Shown here in pieces: positions 29,451 through 38,983 of a DNA stretch of 64,000 bases (positions are counted from its first letter, which is position 1; the number at the start of each line of letters is the position of its first letter). The position numbers and the translations under genes are program-made. The notes under the pieces are model-generated. The model did not search any database. It was not told the origin of the DNA and saw only the letters and a program-made list of their open reading frames with translations. Origin of the DNA: Micromonospora echinaurantiaca (lineage in GTDB: Bacteria; Actinomycetota; Actinomycetes; Mycobacteriales; Micromonosporaceae); assembly GCF_900090235.1 (NCBI RefSeq), contig NZ_LT607750.1:2740501-2804500 (forward strand). The letters are read 5' to 3'.

Positions 29451-29843
29451 TCAGCGGGTCACCGGGCCGGACAGCACGCGGGCCAGGCCGTCCGGGTCGG
29501 CGACCGTCACGGTCACCGCCGGGTGCCGCAGCCAGCCGCCGGGCAGCAGGGCGGGAACCGGTTCGGCGAACCGGACGCAGACGCCGGCCCGGGTACTGCT
29601 GCCGAACGTGACGCCGGCGTCGGCGAGCGACAGGTGCGGGCCGATCGCCCGCCACCAGCGATACGGCCCGGCCACCTCCACCCCGGTGACGTTGCCCCGG
29701 CCGGTGCGCAGCCGCCACGGACCGAACCGGACGATCAGTTCCGCGTCGTCGACCCGTACCCACGCCGTGGCGGGCCGGACGCCGACCAGCGCGAGACCCG
29801 GCCGGAACACCCGGCCGAACCGGAAGGCGAACCGATGGGTCAC
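29451..29843 (-). CDS. Conserved hypothetical protein, PH-like beta fold
   Basis: A 130-residue protein starting at GTG after GGGGTGGGG. It is beta-strand rich, with [37 protein letters not shown] in the first half and an [16 protein letters not shown] end. No signal or membrane segment. The strand pattern resembles bacterial PH-like domains; no function is assigned. Confidence 0.7.
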   Translation of the reverse strand: MTHRFAFRFGRVFRPGLALVGVRPATAWVRVDDAELIVRFGPWRLRTGRGNVTGVEVAGPYRWWRAIGPHLSLADAGVTFGSSTRAGVCVRFAEPVPALLPGGWLRHPAVTVTVADPDGLARVLSGPVTR

Positions 29844-30129
29844 CGGGCCCCACCCCGGCGACGCCCGTCGCCCGGCCGGGCGGGGCGCGGCGGTGCGTCG
29901 GGTCGGGGGCGGGGTCGCGCCGCGGGCCGGCGCCAGGCCTGGACGTCCATGGCCCGCGCGTACCCCGTGCGGGCCGGCCGACACCCCCCGGGCCGGCCGG
30001 CCCTCCCCCACGGTCGCGGCGGGCGCCCCCCGGGCCCGGCCGCGATGCCTCCGGCGTCCGCCGGCCGTCGCGGGTCGTCCGGCCGGGTCCCCCACCCCCC
30101 GTGCCGGCCGGCGACCCGCCGGCGGACAT
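29844..30129. other. GC-extreme gene-free stretch
   Basis: Gene-free bases between two leftward genes, part of the 332-bp gap to 30175, with runs of C and G and short inverted repeats. Nothing codes convincingly. It must contain the promoter of the 29451-29843 gene, but no clear -10/-35 was seen. Confidence 0.5.
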
Positions 30130-30163
30130 GTCCCCGCGCCCCACGTGGGCGGAGCGCGGGGAC
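30130..30163 (-). terminator. Terminator of the DUF5995-like gene
   Basis: GTCCCCGCGC and its complement form a 10-bp stem; the loop itself contains the palindrome CCCACGTGGG (30140-30149), so two hairpins are nested. It lies 13 bp past the stop. Confidence 0.65.
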
Positions 30164-30175
30164 CCCCCGTCCCGG

Positions 30176-30946
30176 CTACTGCAGGAACGCCCCGAGGGGC
30201 GAGAGCAGCAACCGACCGAGCAGCGCGGCGTTGTCGTCCAACCGCGCGCGCTCGCACTCGTGGGCGGCCGGATCGTGCCGGCAGCGCCAGATCTTCTGCG
30301 CGTTGCGCCAGGCGACGTCGCGGGTGTACTCGATCAGTTCACCCTGGTACCAGTCGTCGATGTCGCCGTTGAGCATGTCGATGAGCAGTTGCCAACGGTC
30401 CAGGTAGCCGCGCCGCAGCCCCGGGATCTTGTCGGCGAAGATGTTGTTGATCTCAAGGTAGTCCCGGTGCTGGTCGGTGCCGTCGACCGGCTCCGACTCC
30501 AGGCTGTCGAACGTGGTGACCAGGGCGAACGGCAGGTCGAAGTTGATGTGCGCGTTCACCCCCGCGGCGGCCGACGGCAGCGGCCGGGCGTCCGGGCCGC
30601 GCATCCGCTCGAACAGGCACGACCAGGCCTTGGGGCAGCCCGGGCTGGAGTCCGTCCAGAGCCGCATCGCGTCGAAGTAGCGGGCCGCGAACTCCACGTC
30701 GAGCCGGGACAGAAACACCGGGTCGGCGAACCGGTCGTCGTAGAGACCGTCCAGCACGCTGGTGGTGATGGTCAGGTAGAGCTTGTTGAAGTCGGCGAGC
30801 GGGCAGCTCTCCTCCAGCGGAGGCAACCGCACCAGCAGGTCCTGGAGCTTGGTGAGGTGGTCGACCACCGCCGGCACGTCGGCGGGGTGGTCGGCGAGCA
30901 GGTCGACGATGTCCCGGTGCACGGGCCCCCAGACCGGTTCCGTCAT
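30176..30946 (-). CDS. DUF5995-like protein
   Basis: A 256-residue soluble helical protein with conserved-looking segments PLEESCPLADFNKLYLTIT, FLSRLDVEFAARYFDAM, GVNAHINFDLPFAL and DVAWRNAQKIW. These match the pattern of actinobacterial DUF5995 proteins, whose function is unknown. The His-Asn-Asp around NAHINFDL could bind metal. ATG follows GTGGAGGAG. Confidence 0.65.
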   Translation of the reverse strand: MTEPVWGPVHRDIVDLLADHPADVPAVVDHLTKLQDLLVRLPPLEESCPLADFNKLYLTITTSVLDGLYDDRFADPVFLSRLDVEFAARYFDAMRLWTDSSPGCPKAWSCLFERMRGPDARPLPSAAAGVNAHINFDLPFALVTTFDSLESEPVDGTDQHRDYLEINNIFADKIPGLRRGYLDRWQLLIDMLNGDIDDWYQGELIEYTRDVAWRNAQKIWRCRHDPAAHECERARLDDNAALLGRLLLSPLGAFLQ

Positions 30947-31052
30947 CTTCTCCTCCACACTGCCGCGCGACACCCCGTCGGTGATACGGCACAGCCTTCC
31001 AGCCGGCGACTGTCCGCCGGATCAGTAGAACGACGTATCCGTACCGCGCGAG

Positions 31053-33953
31053 TCAGGCCGACCGGCTACGCAGGTAGATGGCGCTGGCCTGGACCCGGGT
31101 GCGGACCTGGAGCTTGTCGAAGATGTGCGACACGTGCACCCCGATGGTCCGTTCGCTGATGAACAGCCGCTGCCCGATCTCCTTGTTGGTCAGCCCCTCG
31201 GCCACGGCGGCGAGCACCTCGCGCTCCCGGGCGGTCAGCACCGCCAACTCGTCGCCGTCCGGACCGGCGGCCGCGCCGGCGTTCCCGACCGGGCCGCGCT
31301 CCTCAAGCCGCACCCGGGCCCGGCCGGCGAGGGTACGGATCTCCGAGGTCAACGGCACCGCGCCGAGCCCCTGGGCCACCTGGTACGCCTGCCGCAGCAG
31401 CTTCCCCGCGGTGGCGCTGCGGCTGCGCCGGGCCAGCAGCGCCTCGGCCTGCCGCAGCCGCGAGTAGGCGGCCGGATAGGGGTGGTTGCGCCGGTCCCAC
31501 TCGGCCGCCGCGTGCGCCCACAGCTCCGGGTCGCTGCCGTCGAGCCGGCTCACCTCTGCGGCGCAGAGCGCCAGGAACCCGTCGACCACGTCGCGGACCG
31601 GGCGGGCGGCGTGCTCGCTCTTGCGGGCCACCCGCTCGGCGACCTCCCGCAGCCGGCGCACCGCTGTCTGGTCGACCGCCACGGCGCGGCTGGCGTGCGC
31701 CTCCGCCTCGGCCCGCAGGCCATGCCAGACCAGCGTGGCGAGGATGCCCACGTCATCGGAGCGGCTCTCGGTCAGGCCACGCTGCACCGCCTGCCGGGCC
31801 AGGTCGTGCCGGCCCTGCCACATCGCCAGGCCGGCCCGCAGGGTGAGCAGCGGGATCACGTGCCGGGCACCGCCGCCGGCGAGCATCGTGGCCACCGAGT
31901 CGAGGTCCCGGTCGGCGGCCTCGATGTCGCCGTAGCCGACCGAGAGGCGGCACCGGGCCAGCAGCAGCTCCACGGCGTCGGCGCCGGACGGGCGGTGCCG
32001 CAGCGCCGCCGCGACCACCTTCTCCGCCTCGGACCACTGGCCGACCCGGAACAGCCCGTTGGTGGCGATGGCCAGCAGCCGCGTCTCGTAGGTGCGGCCG
32101 AGGCCCAGCTCGGCGACCCGCTCGGCGCCCCGGCGGGCCACCACCACGCCCTCCTCCAGGACGTTCAGCGGCCCGGTGAGCAGCTCGGCCAGGTGCAGGT
32201 ACGCGCAGGCCACGTCCTCCGGCCGGCCGGCCCGCTCGGCGGTCTCCAGCGCCTCGCGCATCACCGCCAGCCCGGCGTCCGGATCCTCCAGGTACGCCTC
32301 GGAGAAGCCGAGCGCCGCGCTGGCCAGCACCGCCTCGGAGGTGGAGCCCTCCACCCGGGCCGCCAACCGCAACGCCTCCCGGGCGCGGCGGCCGGCGTCG
32401 ACGTACCGGCCCAGGTGCAGCAGCAGCTCGGCCAAATGGGCGGCGGCGGTGGCCCGCTCCTGGGGCGTGCAGTCGGCGGCCTCCAGCACCTGCTGGTACT
32501 CGGCCTCGGCCGGGGCGGACCGGCCGGCGGCGGCCAGGTAGCGGGCCCGCCGGATGTGCAGCGCGCAGGCGGATCCGCCGGCGTCGGCGGCGACCAGCTC
32601 CTCCAGCAGCGCCAGCGCCCGGGCGTGCTCGCCACAGTGGTGGGCCGCCTCGGCGGCGTGTTCGAGCAGGGTGGCCCGGTCCACCGCCGCCGGCCCGCCG
32701 GCCGGGGTGTCGGCCAGCTGCAACGCCACCGACCAGTGCCGGTGCGCCTCGGCGTAGCCGTGCAGCCGTTCGGCCTCCCGGGCGGCGGCCATCGCCGCCG
32801 GCAGCGCCCGCGCCGGCTCACCGGCCAGCCGCCAGTGGTGCGCCAGCCGGGCCTGGTGCAGCTCGGCCGGCGCCGCGGTGAGCGCTTCGGCGTAGCGGCG
32901 GTGCAACGCGGCCCGTTCGGCCGGCAGCAGCTCGTGCTCCAGCACCTCGGCGACCAGCCGGTGCCGCAGCCGGTAGCCGTCGTCCGCGCCGACCAGCAGC
33001 CGGTGGGCGACCGCCGCGCGGACCGCCTCGATCAGCTCGTCCTCGGGCAGCCGGACCACCCGGGCCAGCAGCCAGTGCTCGACCGGCTCCACCCCGGCGG
33101 CGACCGCGTGCACCACGGCGTGCGCGGGCTGCGGCAGCGCGTCCACCCGGGCCAGGAAGATCTCGCGCAACGTGTCGGAGAGCCCGTCCCGCCCGTCGCG
33201 CAGGTCGCGGGCCAGTTCCTCGACCACGAACGGGTTGCCGCCGCTGCGCCGCCAGACCTGCTCGGCCGCCTCCGGGCCCAGCGGGCCGCCGACCACGGCG
33301 GCGGCGAGCCGCTCGGTGTCGGGCCGGTCCAGCGGGGCCAGGTCGAGCACCCGCACCGACCGCAGCCGGCGCAGCTCGGTGAGCACCCGGCGCAGCGGAT
33401 GGGCGCCCTGCAACGACTCGGCCCGCACCGCGGCCAGCACCGACAGTTGCAGGTCGCCGAGGCCGGCCAGCAGGTAGAGCAACAACTGGCGGGTGCTCCG
33501 GTCGACCCACTGCAGGTCGTCCAGGACGAGCACCAGCGGCCGCCCCTCGGCGATCAGGTGCAGCCCCCGGGAGACCCGCTCCAGCAGCGCGCCGGCGCCG
33601 TCCGGGCCGGCGGTCTCGTCGGCGAAGGTCTGCAGCAGCCCGCGTACCGCCGACGAGGTGCGGGCGTGCGAGGCGGTCAGCTCCGCGTCGAAGCGCCGCA
33701 ACGCCTGCAGCAGCGGGTGCAGTGGAGAGGCGTCGCCGATGTCCAGACAGGACCCGGTGAGCACCAGGGCGCCGGCCTCGCGCAGCCGGGCGCCCACCTC
33801 GCGCAGCAGCCGGGTCTTGCCCACCCCGCTCTCACCGGTGAGAAAGACCGCCGCGGTGTGCCCCGGCGCCACGTCGTCGAGCAGCGCCGACCGCACCGCC
33901 GTCAACAGGTCGGCCCGGCCGACGAGCGGTGCGGTGTCCACATCGCTGGCCAT
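31053..33953 (-). CDS. Large ATP-binding LuxR (LAL) family regulator
   Basis: A 966-residue regulator. An N-terminal AAA-type ATPase has Walker A GESGVGKT at residues 40-47 and Walker B VLVLDDLQWVD near 150. A long helical TPR-like middle follows. The C-terminal 65 residues are a LuxR/GerE helix-turn-helix (LTAREREVLAAVAEGLTNKEIGQRLFISERTIGVHVSHIF). LALs are pathway activators responding to nucleotide or ligand. It is divergent from the cyclase-ATPase gene with about 180 bp between; no biosynthetic operon lies next to it, so its target is not obvious. Confidence 0.9.
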   Translation of the reverse strand: MASDVDTAPLVGRADLLTAVRSALLDDVAPGHTAAVFLTGESGVGKTRLLREVGARLREAGALVLTGSCLDIGDASPLHPLLQALRRFDAELTASHARTSSAVRGLLQTFADETAGPDGAGALLERVSRGLHLIAEGRPLVLVLDDLQWVDRSTRQLLLYLLAGLGDLQLSVLAAVRAESLQGAHPLRRVLTELRRLRSVRVLDLAPLDRPDTERLAAAVVGGPLGPEAAEQVWRRSGGNPFVVEELARDLRDGRDGLSDTLREIFLARVDALPQPAHAVVHAVAAGVEPVEHWLLARVVRLPEDELIEAVRAAVAHRLLVGADDGYRLRHRLVAEVLEHELLPAERAALHRRYAEALTAAPAELHQARLAHHWRLAGEPARALPAAMAAAREAERLHGYAEAHRHWSVALQLADTPAGGPAAVDRATLLEHAAEAAHHCGEHARALALLEELVAADAGGSACALHIRRARYLAAAGRSAPAEAEYQQVLEAADCTPQERATAAAHLAELLLHLGRYVDAGRRAREALRLAARVEGSTSEAVLASAALGFSEAYLEDPDAGLAVMREALETAERAGRPEDVACAYLHLAELLTGPLNVLEEGVVVARRGAERVAELGLGRTYETRLLAIATNGLFRVGQWSEAEKVVAAALRHRPSGADAVELLLARCRLSVGYGDIEAADRDLDSVATMLAGGGARHVIPLLTLRAGLAMWQGRHDLARQAVQRGLTESRSDDVGILATLVWHGLRAEAEAHASRAVAVDQTAVRRLREVAERVARKSEHAARPVRDVVDGFLALCAAEVSRLDGSDPELWAHAAAEWDRRNHPYPAAYSRLRQAEALLARRSRSATAGKLLRQAYQVAQGLGAVPLTSEIRTLAGRARVRLEERGPVGNAGAAAGPDGDELAVLTAREREVLAAVAEGLTNKEIGQRLFISERTIGVHVSHIFDKLQVRTRVQASAIYLRSRSA

Positions 33954-34135
33954 GGCACGCAGCCTAGTCACAGGTCCCCGCACCGTTCTACGGCCCGGAC
34001 GGCGGTGTGGTACTCCTCGCGTCGACATTGCGACCAAAGGTTGCGCGCGGCCGACATACGTCGTTCTGCCGATCCCCCGTCGGCCCGGTGGTGACAGTCT
34101 CCGAACGTCATCAGCCAGAAGCGGGGAGAGAGGCG

Positions 34136-36568
34136 GTGTCCATGCCCACCACCACCATCGCCGACGCGACGCCGGCCACGTCCGGACGTTGGCCGGTGCC
34201 CGAGGAACGCCGGATGGTCACCGTACTGTTCGTCGACATCGTCGGGTCCACCGCGCTGGTGACCCGGCTGGACCCGGAGGACGTCCGCACCTTGCAACGG
34301 GCCTACTTCGACACCGTCGGCGGGGTGCTGCGGCGGTGGCACGGCGTGGTCGAGAAGTACATCGGGGACGCCGTCATGGCGCTCTTCGGCGCCCGCGACT
34401 CGGACGGCTTCGACGCGTACCGGGCGGTGCGGGCCGGGCTGGAGATCCAGCGGGCCCTGGACCGGCGGGCCCTGGCCGGGGGGCCACGGCTGCGGGTGCG
34501 GATCGGGGTGGCGACCGGCGAGGCGGTGGTGGACCTGGCCGGCGCCCGCGACGGCGGGCACGGCGCGGCCAGCGGCGCGGTGATCACCACCGCGGCCCGG
34601 CTCCAGGAGTACGCCCCGCCCGGCGGCGTGGCGCTCTGCGCGGCCACCCACCGGGCCACCGCCGGCCTGGTCGAGCAGCGCCGGGTGCCACCGGTGGCGC
34701 TGGCCGGCACGGCGTCGCCGGTCGACGTCTGGCACGCCACCGCGCTGGTGCGGCCGGCCCCGGTGCGGCACGACGGCCCGTTCCTCGGCCGCCGCCGGGA
34801 GCTGGCCGCCGCCCGGGACCAGATCGTCCGGGCGGTACGGGACCGCCGCCCGCGCTGGGTGTCGCTGGTCGGCTCGGCCGGCAGCGGACGAAGCCGGCTG
34901 CTGCACGAGCTGAGCCGGTCGGTGGCGACGGTGGACGCGGTGGCGGTCCGCTGGTGCGTGGCGCGTTGCCTGCCGTACCCGGACCACCCGCTGGCGCCGG
35001 TCGCGGAGCTGGTCCGCGGCTTCGCCGGCCTCCGCGCCACCGACCCGCCCGCCTGGGTACGCCGGCGGCTCGGCACCGCCCTCGCCGCACTGGTGCCGCC
35101 CGAGCGGCTGCCGGCGGCCGTGTCCACGCTGGCCCGGCTGGTGGCCGGGCCGGACGGGGCTGATCCGGCGGACGCCGGTCTGGCCGGCGCTGCGGCGCTC
35201 TGGCGGGAGCTGCTGCTGACGCTGGCCGCCCGGCAGCCGGTGGTGGTGGCGGTGGACGACGTGGACCGGGCCGCGCCCGAGGTGACCGGCTTCCTGCGCG
35301 CGCTGCTCGCCGCGGCCACCGGCCGCCGCCTGCCGCTGGCGGTGGTCACCGCGCACCGTCCCCAGTGGGCGGAGCCGTTGCCGGAGCCCTCCGCCCCGGT
35401 CGACCTGCGGCCGCTCGGCCCGGTGGACAGCGGCCGGCTGCTGCGCCACCTGCTCCGCCGGGCCGGCCGGCCGGTCGCGCTGGCGGACCGCCTGCTGCCC
35501 CTGGTCGACGGCAGTCCGGGCCACGCGGCGGCGTACGTCCGGTCGCTGGTCGAGGGAGCGGACAACGCGGCGGACCTGCCGGTGCCCGAACCGGTCCGCC
35601 GGGCCGTCGACGCGCGGCTGGACCGCCTCGACGGCGACCAGCGGGCGGCGCTGATGGCCGTGGCCAGCCGGGCGGCGGCCTGCCCCGCGCCGACCGTGGA
35701 CCGGCTGCTCGACTGGGCGCCCGGGCGGGCCCGGCCGGTGCTGCGGTCGCTGGTCGCCCTCGGACTGCTCGCCACCCGCCCGAGCGGCGGGTACGCGGTC
35801 GCCGAGGCGGTGGTGCGGCAGGTCGCCTACGCCCGGCTGCCCCGGGCGGTACGGGCCGAGTTCGCCCGACGCGCCGCTGAGGCGCCGCGCCCCGGGCCGG
35901 CACCCGTCCCCGCCGCCCGCCCGGCACCGGTCGACGCCGCCCAGACGGCAGCGCTCCACACCACCCGGCCGGCACCTCTGCAGGCCGCCCTGGCGGCACC
36001 GGTCCGCGCCCTCCAGCCGGCGCCGGTGCACACCACCCAGGCGGCAGCGGCGCACGCCGTACCCCCGCCGCACCCGGCGCCGGCCCGTCCACCCGTCGGC
36101 GCACCGGCGCGGCGCCCGTCCACGCTGACCCCGCTGACCGGCCGTCGACCCGCCGGCCGGCCGGCACCTACCGCTTCCACGCCGGCCACGTCCCGCCGAT
36201 CCACCAGCTCCCCGGCGCCCACCGCCGCCACGCCGACTGCGCACCTGCCCACCGGCCTACGCACCGCACCCACGCCGAACCCCGCCACCGCCCGGCCCGC
36301 CGGCGAGCGGGACCGCCCGTCGCCCCCGGCCCGGCCGTCCCGCCCCCGGGTGGTTCCGCTGCGATCACCAGGGCCGTCGACCCAGCGACCCCGCGTCGGC
36401 GATCCCGGGAACCGGTGCCGCGGCCTCGCGAAGGCGGCCGGCGACGCCGGCGGGGAGGTCCGGTGGCGTGCCGCCCGGTTCCGCGATGGCGCAGCGGATG
36501 GCGGCACGGCGGGGGCCGGACGAGGGCGTACCCCGTCGGTACGGGCGCCCGCCCGGGCGGCCGCCTGA
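34136..36568 (+). CDS. Class III adenylate/guanylate cyclase-domain protein with ATPase region and repeat tail
   Basis: An 810-residue protein. Residues about 25-190 are a class III cyclase homology domain, with metal aspartates in VTVLFVDIVGST and VEKYIGDAVMALFG. Residues about 215-580 are an ATPase-like region, but its P-loop reads GSAGSGRS, with Arg (codon 34889-34891) for the usual Lys. The last 220 or so residues are Pro/Ala/Arg-rich, starting with seven degenerate octapeptides. It may sense stress or nucleotide and make cyclic nucleotide; activity of either domain is unproven. GTG at 34136 sits nearer GGAGAG; ATG at 34142 is possible. Confidence 0.8.
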   Translation: MSMPTTTIADATPATSGRWPVPEERRMVTVLFVDIVGSTALVTRLDPEDVRTLQRAYFDTVGGVLRRWHGVVEKYIGDAVMALFGARDSDGFDAYRAVRAGLEIQRALDRRALAGGPRLRVRIGVATGEAVVDLAGARDGGHGAASGAVITTAARLQEYAPPGGVALCAATHRATAGLVEQRRVPPVALAGTASPVDVWHATALVRPAPVRHDGPFLGRRRELAAARDQIVRAVRDRRPRWVSLVGSAGSGRSRLLHELSRSVATVDAVAVRWCVARCLPYPDHPLAPVAELVRGFAGLRATDPPAWVRRRLGTALAALVPPERLPAAVSTLARLVAGPDGADPADAGLAGAAALWRELLLTLAARQPVVVAVDDVDRAAPEVTGFLRALLAAATGRRLPLAVVTAHRPQWAEPLPEPSAPVDLRPLGPVDSGRLLRHLLRRAGRPVALADRLLPLVDGSPGHAAAYVRSLVEGADNAADLPVPEPVRRAVDARLDRLDGDQRAALMAVASRAAACPAPTVDRLLDWAPGRARPVLRSLVALGLLATRPSGGYAVAEAVVRQVAYARLPRAVRAEFARRAAEAPRPGPAPVPAARPAPVDAAQTAALHTTRPAPLQAALAAPVRALQPAPVHTTQAAAAHAVPPPHPAPARPPVGAPARRPSTLTPLTGRRPAGRPAPTASTPATSRRSTSSPAPTAATPTAHLPTGLRTAPTPNPATARPAGERDRPSPPARPSRPRVVPLRSPGPSTQRPRVGDPGNRCRGLAKAAGDAGGEVRWRAARFRDGAADGGTAGAGRGRTPSVRAPARAAA
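35906..36073 (+). repeat. Seven degenerate 24-bp (octapeptide) repeats
   Basis: In-frame units of eight residues: VPAARPAP, VDAAQTAA, LHTTRPAP, LQAALAAP, VRALQPAP, VHTTQAAA, AHAVPPPH. The fixed features are a hydrophobic first residue and Ala/Pro at the end. They start the low-complexity tail of the cyclase-domain protein. Confidence 0.7.
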
Positions 36569-36672
36569 CGGCGGCCCGGGGTGGCCGGCTCTCCCCCACG
36601 ATCCAAGCTATCAGTCGACACCCCCGGGCGGTATCGGGTGCGCGGCCGAGTGCGCAGGTCAGTGCCGTTGGT

Positions 36673-36678
36673 TAGGTT
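36673..36678 (+). promoter_or_regulatory. -10 box of a probable leaderless promoter
   Basis: TAGGTT is 6 bp upstream of the aldo-keto reductase ATG and no ribosome binding site is present, the typical layout of a leaderless actinobacterial transcript. The -35 is not convincing. Confidence 0.4.
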
Positions 36679-36684
36679 CGCCCG

Positions 36685-37581
36685 ATGCCTACCGACGAGA
36701 TCACCGCGGCCGCCGCGGGCAGCTGGACCCTGGGCGACCGCACCGTGCACCGGATGGGGTTCGGCTCGATGCGGATCACCGCGAACCCGGACCGGGACCT
36801 GGCCGTCCGCGTCCTGCGGCGAGCGGTCGCGCTGGGTGTCAACCACATCGACACCGCCGCCTTCTACTTCTCTCCGGGCGGGCCGCTGCGGGTGGGCACC
36901 GGAGGAGTCCGGTACGCCACCGAACTGATCCGCGAGGCCCTCCACCCCTACCCCGACGACCTGGTCATCGCCACCAAGGTCGGGCCCGACTACCGCACCG
37001 GGGCCTGGAGCGGCGAGCTGACCAGCCCGGCCGACCTGCGCCGGCAGGTCGAGGAGAACCTGCGCCGGCTGGGCCGCGACCACCTCGACGTGGTGAACCT
37101 GCGGATCGCGCGCCGGCCCGGCGACGACTCGGTGGCGGAGCGCTTCGCCGCCCTCGCCGAGCTGCGGGACGCCGGACTGATCCGCCACCTCGGGCTGTCC
37201 AACGTCCGGGTCGACCACCTCCACGAGGCGCAGGCCATCGCGCCGGTGGTGTGCGTGCAGAACGCGTACGCCGTCGACGCGCACCGGATCTCGGACGACC
37301 TGCTGCGGGTCTGCGGCGAGCGGGGTGTGGCGTTCGTGCCCTTCTTCGCCCTGGCCGGGGAGCGCCGCGAGGCCGGTGCGACCGCCGAGCACGACGCGGC
37401 CGTCCGCGAGGTCGCCCGCGCCCACGGCGCGACCCCGCACCAGGTGCGGCTGGCCTGGACCCTGCACCAGGGACCGCACGTGCTGGCCATTCCCGGCACC
37501 GGCGACCCGGAGCACCTGGCGCAGAACGTCGCCGCCGGCGCGTTGCGGCTCTCCCCCGACGATCTGGCCCGCCTCGGCTGA
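36685..37581 (+). CDS. Aldo-keto reductase, pyridoxal reductase-like
   Basis: A 298-residue TIM-barrel NADPH oxidoreductase. Catalytic Asp and Tyr are in HIDTAAFYF and Lys in VIATKVG. The segment LDVVNLRIARRPG takes the place of the usual LxxxHxPD, so the fourth tetrad residue (His) is missing, as in YdbC/PdxI-like pyridoxal reductases. It may reduce pyridoxal or another aldehyde. Monocistronic; convergent with the flavin reductase-like gene. Confidence 0.82.
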   Translation: MPTDEITAAAAGSWTLGDRTVHRMGFGSMRITANPDRDLAVRVLRRAVALGVNHIDTAAFYFSPGGPLRVGTGGVRYATELIREALHPYPDDLVIATKVGPDYRTGAWSGELTSPADLRRQVEENLRRLGRDHLDVVNLRIARRPGDDSVAERFAALAELRDAGLIRHLGLSNVRVDHLHEAQAIAPVVCVQNAYAVDAHRISDDLLRVCGERGVAFVPFFALAGERREAGATAEHDAAVREVARAHGATPHQVRLAWTLHQGPHVLAIPGTGDPEHLAQNVAAGALRLSPDDLARLG

Positions 37582-37623
37582 CCGCATCACCCGGCCGGCG
37601 CCGCGCCGGGCCTGCCGGCCGGC

Positions 37624-38289
37624 TCAGCCGGAGAGCGTCCCGTGGGGGCGTGGGGTCTGGGAGCGGAAGCTGTGGCCGAGCTCGTCGCCCAGACCGAAGT
37701 AGTGGCGGAAGTTGTAGATGAGCGGGCTCCACGCCGACGGGTCGACGTGCTGCGTGCCGGGCAGCACGACCCGCGGATCGGCGTGGACCTTGAGCACCTG
37801 GGCCTCGACGATGAGGAAGTCTCCGGCGGCGTCGGGCCGTACCCGGGTCGCGCGGGCCTCCAGGTGCAGCGGGCATTCGGCGACCCGGGGCGGCCGGACC
37901 AGCTCGGACGGGACGGGACGCAGGCCGGCAGCGGCGAACTTGTCCGGCTCGAAGCGGAAGGCGCCCCGCTTGTGCTCGGGCACGTCGCGCCGTCCGGTCA
38001 GCGGGGCCAGCCGCTCCACCGCGGCCCACTGGGCCGGGCCCGGGAGGTTCACCACCAGGTCGGGGCGGCGCCGCAGGTTGCGGCCGGTCTGCCCGGCCCG
38101 GCCCAGCCCCAGGACGACGACCTGACCGAGCGCCCAGGCCGACGACATCGGCGCGAGGTTGACCGAGCCGTCCGCGTTCTCCGTCGACAGCAGCACGACC
38201 GGGGTGCCGAAGTACAGGATGCTCGGGGTGATCGCCACGTGGTCGGTGGCCACGCCGGCGGTCGGGGAACTGTCCGACGCTGTGTTCAT
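37624..38289 (-). CDS. Flavin reductase-like / flavoredoxin-family protein
   Basis: A 221-residue split-barrel FMN-binding protein: ITPSILYFGTPVVLLSTENADGSVNLAPMSSAWALG is the N-terminal flavin region and VECPLHLEARATRV-like strands follow. Such proteins bind FMN and serve as reductases or electron carriers. Partner unknown. It is followed by two other leftward genes upstream that do not overlap. Confidence 0.8.
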   Translation of the reverse strand: MNTASDSSPTAGVATDHVAITPSILYFGTPVVLLSTENADGSVNLAPMSSAWALGQVVVLGLGRAGQTGRNLRRRPDLVVNLPGPAQWAAVERLAPLTGRRDVPEHKRGAFRFEPDKFAAAGLRPVPSELVRPPRVAECPLHLEARATRVRPDAAGDFLIVEAQVLKVHADPRVVLPGTQHVDPSAWSPLIYNFRHYFGLGDELGHSFRSQTPRPHGTLSG

Positions 38290-38353
38290 GGGCAGCGACG
38301 GTAGGGCGGGGACCGTTCGGTGGCCGGCGAAGGATCACCGGGCGACCGGCTGG

Positions 38354-38917
38354 CTAACCGGCGAGGAAGGCCAGGCTCCGATCCCAGGCCCGCACGGCGG
38401 CGTGCGCGTCGTGGTCGGGCACGTCCGGGTCGGTGAACAGGTGCCCGGCGCCCGGGTACCGGTACACGTCCACGGCGGCGCCGGCCGCGGTCATCGCCCG
38501 CCGCCACTCGTCCACCTCGTCCTGCGGTTCGTACTCGTCCGGGTCGGCCAGGTGCAGCTGAACCCGCAGGCCGGGGCGGACCGCCTCCGGCGCACCGCCG
38601 GTGCCGTGCAACAACAGCAGCCCGGCGGTGTCGGGACGCTCGGCGAGCATCGCGCCGGCCACCCCGGCGCCCATCGAGAAGCCGGCCAGCACGGCGTCGG
38701 TCGGCGCGTCGCGCAGTGCCGCCCGGGCGCGGTCGAGCACGACCTCCTGGCCGATCTCGTCGAGCAGGGCGAAGCCGTCGGCCACCGTGTCGGCGGCCGG
38801 CACGCCGTACAGGTCGGGGGTGGCGACCTCGTGCCCGGCGGCGCGCAGCTCGTCGGCGGCGCGCAGCACGGCCGGGCGCAGCCCGTACACCGAGTGGAAG
38901 AGGACGATGTGTCGCAT
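38354..38917 (-). CDS. Dienelactone hydrolase-family protein
   Basis: A 187-residue alpha/beta hydrolase. The nucleophile elbow is GFSMGAG, a serine where classical dienelactone hydrolases have cysteine. The acid is probably in ADPDEYEPQDEVD and the histidine in GAGHLFTD. It hydrolyses an ester or lactone of unknown identity. ATG start with weak ribosome binding site. Confidence 0.82.
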   Translation of the reverse strand: MRHIVLFHSVYGLRPAVLRAADELRAAGHEVATPDLYGVPAADTVADGFALLDEIGQEVVLDRARAALRDAPTDAVLAGFSMGAGVAGAMLAERPDTAGLLLLHGTGGAPEAVRPGLRVQLHLADPDEYEPQDEVDEWRRAMTAAGAAVDVYRYPGAGHLFTDPDVPDHDAHAAVRAWDRSLAFLAG

Positions 38918-38983
38918 CGGCCCATCGTGCCCGAGACCACCGACAGGACCGCCGCGCCACGCGTGGCCGCCGGCCGCCTCCGG

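Noticed and set aside
31027..34067. AGAACGACGTAT at 31027-31038 and its inverse at 34056-34067 around the LAL gene
   Set aside because: A shared 12-mer is expected many times by chance in 64 kb and neither copy is symmetric.
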